In this document: positions 7,342 to 8,268 of the stretch, piece by piece | Layout: every line of letters starts with the position of its first letter | Numbering within the stretch: the stretch's first letter is position 1 | Source: JAWLCQ01 sp041687095 | GTDB taxonomy: Bacteria > Planctomycetota > Phycisphaerae > SM23-33 | Reading direction: 5' to 3' | Assembly (NCBI GenBank): GCA_041687095.1 | Contig: JAWLCQ010000197.1 | Span: 1 to 8,268, forward strand | Length of the DNA stretch: 8,268 nt | Notes under the pieces: model-generated | What the model was told of the DNA's origin: nothing | What the model saw: the letters and a program-made list of their open reading frames with translations, nothing else | Databases searched by the model: none | Position numbers and translations under genes: made by a program

Positions 7342-7695
7342 TGGGCAGGCCGCGCGGGGGCGCGTTCGGCACGGGCCGCGCTCGGACTGCCTCCCGGGCG
7401 CGTCCTGGACCTGCTGGGGGCGGACACGCGGGACGTGTACCTCAACGGCAGGGCGTACTGGCGGAACGTGCCCGCGGGCGTCTGGGAGTACTACATCGGG
7501 GGCTACCAGGTGCTCAAGAAGTGGCTCAGCTACCGCGAGGCGCCGCTCCTGGGCCGCCCGCTGCGGATCGACGAGGCCCGCCACGTCACCGACACCGCCC
7601 GCCGCATCGCCGCGCTCCTTCTGCTGGGCCCGGAGCTGGACGCCAACTACACGCGCATCGCCTCGCGCAGCGCGCCGTGGTCCGCGGGGCCCTGA
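7342..7695 (+). pseudogene. Orphan C-terminal fragment of a second restriction-modification methylase
   Basis: Translated from 7393, 89 residues align without gaps to residues 1050-1138 of the upstream methylase, with about 68 identities counted by eye, including RDVYLN, YWRNVPA, GGYQVLKKWLSYRE, LLGRPLR, EARHVT, TARR and PELDANY. The frame ends at TGA 7693-7695 with a different short tail. It begins abruptly a few bases after the HNH stop; no start codon or ribosome binding site precedes it in this frame and all catalytic domains are missing, so it cannot be a working enzyme alone. Its GC is high, like the genome at large and unlike the adjoining HNH gene. It is best read as the tail of an earlier resident methylase left behind by recombination, or less likely as a tandem duplication. 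Confidence 0.88.
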
Positions 7696-7721
7696 CGGAA
7701 ACAACCCGGCACAGGCCCCAA

Positions 7722-7817
7722 ACTGGTTGACTGGCTAACTGGTTAACTGGTTCACTGGTTCACTGGTTCACTGGTTCACTGGTTCACTGGTTCACTGGTT
7801 AACTGGTTAACTGGTTA
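7722..7817. repeat. Octamer tandem array ACTGGTTN, 12 units
   Basis: Twelve consecutive 8-base units: ACTGGTTG, ACTGGCTA, ACTGGTTA, six of ACTGGTTC, then three of ACTGGTTA. One further unit, ACTGGTTC, lies at 7922-7929 after the inserted palindromic element and once continued the array. It begins 26 bases after the end of the methylase fragment. Neighbouring TTA-type units create the palindrome CCAGTTAACTGG. No spacers exist, so this is not CRISPR. Confidence 0.93.
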
Positions 7818-7919
7818 ATGCGCGTTCCACTTGATTCTCGGGCGGGTGCCGTGGTTTGCGAAGCGCAGCGAAGCAACCACGTCAAACCGACGCTGCCCGA
7901 GAATTCAATGGGATGCGTA
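7818..7919. mobile_element. Palindromic MITE-like element, copy 2, inserted in the octamer array
   Basis: This is the shorter version of the element at 1679-1811, in the same orientation. Arms are 7818-7842 (ATGCGCGTTCCAC...) and 7896-7920 (...CAATGGGATGCGTAT), with the inner pair GTGGTTTGC (7851-7859) and GCAACCAC (7873-7880) around an AGCGCAGCG loop. It separates octamer unit 7810-7817 from unit 7922-7929. Removing 7818-7921 restores a continuous array, and TA at 7816-7817 is repeated at 7920-7921. That fits insertion with a TA duplication, as by Tc1/mariner or IS630-type transposases. No transposase is encoded in the window. Confidence 0.82.
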
Positions 7920-7929
7920 TAACTGGTTC

Positions 7930-8001
7930 ATAGGCAATGGCTTGCCCCCAGGTGAGCCTCTCCGGTAGTCCCAGGCGGGCAGCCCACGCAAACTGCTGTC
8001 C
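7930..8001. other. Spacer between the two inverted repeat arrays, no gene seen
   Basis: This 72-base stretch separates the forward octamer array from the inverted one. I see no open frame, RNA or regulatory motif in it. Confidence 0.5.
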
Positions 8002-8055
8002 CAGTCACCAGTCACCAGTTAACCAGTCACCAGTTAACCAGTTAACCAGTTAACC
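8002..8055. repeat. Inverted array of mixed heptamer and octamer units
   Basis: Seven units read CAGTCAC, CAGTCAC, CAGTTAAC, CAGTCAC and three of CAGTTAAC, then a final C. They are the reverse complement of GTTAACTG- and GTGACTG-type units, so this array is inverted relative to the one at 7722-7817, and single strands of the two could pair. The mix of 7- and 8-base periods suggests slippage between related repeat families. Confidence 0.88.
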
Positions 8056-8224
8056 TCTTTCGTTGCAGTGCTAAGCGTGGCTGGCTATTGGGCTTGCGTT
8101 CTTTCGGCGGCCTGACTCCGTAGGTACTCGTGAAAAAAAACTTCCAAATTCCGAAAATGGGGGGCCGCTTTTGGAGACTTTTGGGCAGTGCTACTACTTA
8201 GGGGGGGCTGATGCATTTGCTTGC
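8056..8224. other. Non-coding stretch at right end, nothing recognised
   Basis: There is no convincing open frame on either strand. An A8 run lies at about 8132-8139 and G-runs at about 8159-8164 and 8202-8208. GC is lower than in the genes. It could be the upstream or downstream region of a gene beyond the window. Confidence 0.5.
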
Positions 8225-8253
8225 CCGGCGGACCGATGGCCACGGTCCGCCGG
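8225..8253. other. Strong GC-rich hairpin
   Basis: CCGGCGGACCG (8225-8235) and CGGTCCGCCGG (8243-8253) are perfect 11-base inverted repeats around a 7-base loop, ATGGCCA. There is no U-run on the + strand after it, so an ordinary intrinsic terminator is not clearly shown. It could be a terminator reading the other way, a protein-binding site or another palindromic repeat. Confidence 0.7.
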
Positions 8254-8268
8254 CGGGCGTTGTTGGGT

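Noticed and set aside
7722..8055. CRISPR array
   Set aside because: Units are 7-8 bases, directly adjacent with no spacers, and no cas genes are present.
8225..8268. Integron attC-like recombination site (GTTGGGT at 8262-8268 after a palindrome)
   Set aside because: The right core fits GTTRRRY, but no matching RYYYAAC core lies on the other side and no integrase or cassette is seen; the short motif is expected by chance.

Overview
The window comes from a GC-rich bacterium. Short tandem 8-9 bp repeats, long palindromic intergenic repeats and a SelD with a cysteine-rich N-terminal extension suggest a planctomycete-like lineage. That assignment rests on general impression and is not proven by any marker in the window.

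Layout. Positions 1-1409 (minus strand) hold selD, selenide, water dikinase, which makes selenophosphate for selenocysteine and selenouridine synthesis. Its reading frame does not close before the window edge, although the normal SelD core ends near position 219. Positions 1410-2013 are intergenic. They contain a 9-bp tandem repeat next to the selD ribosome binding site, a 133-bp palindromic MITE-like element (1679-1811), and a promoter placed so close to the next ATG that its transcript would be nearly leaderless. Positions 2014-5484 encode a 1156-residue single-chain restriction-modification enzyme: a PD-(D/E)xK nuclease domain, a gamma-type N6-adenine methyltransferase and a type-ISP-like target-recognition and C-terminal region, with no helicase motor that I can see. 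A 618-residue HNH protein (5481-7337) follows with a 4-base ATGA overlap. Immediately after its stop lies a second, fragmentary copy of the methylase C-terminal domain (about 7342-7695), roughly three quarters identical to the intact one. From 7722 to the end there is no gene. This stretch holds a 12-unit octamer array, a second copy of the palindromic element inserted cleanly into that array with an apparent TA duplication, an inverted octamer/heptamer array, and a strong hairpin at the edge.

How it fits together. The restriction-methylation enzyme and the HNH protein look like one translationally coupled defence operon, bracketed by two same-orientation copies of the palindromic element. 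Composition suggests a mosaic. The target-recognition part of the methylase (about 3720-4680) and the HNH gene are clearly poorer in GC than the rest, and the orphan methylase tail downstream is what a recombination event that imported a new specificity domain plus the HNH gene would leave behind. The best candidate for something undescribed is this pairing of a type IIG-like enzyme with a coupled, two-part HNH protein that has its own internal translation start. Its function is inference.
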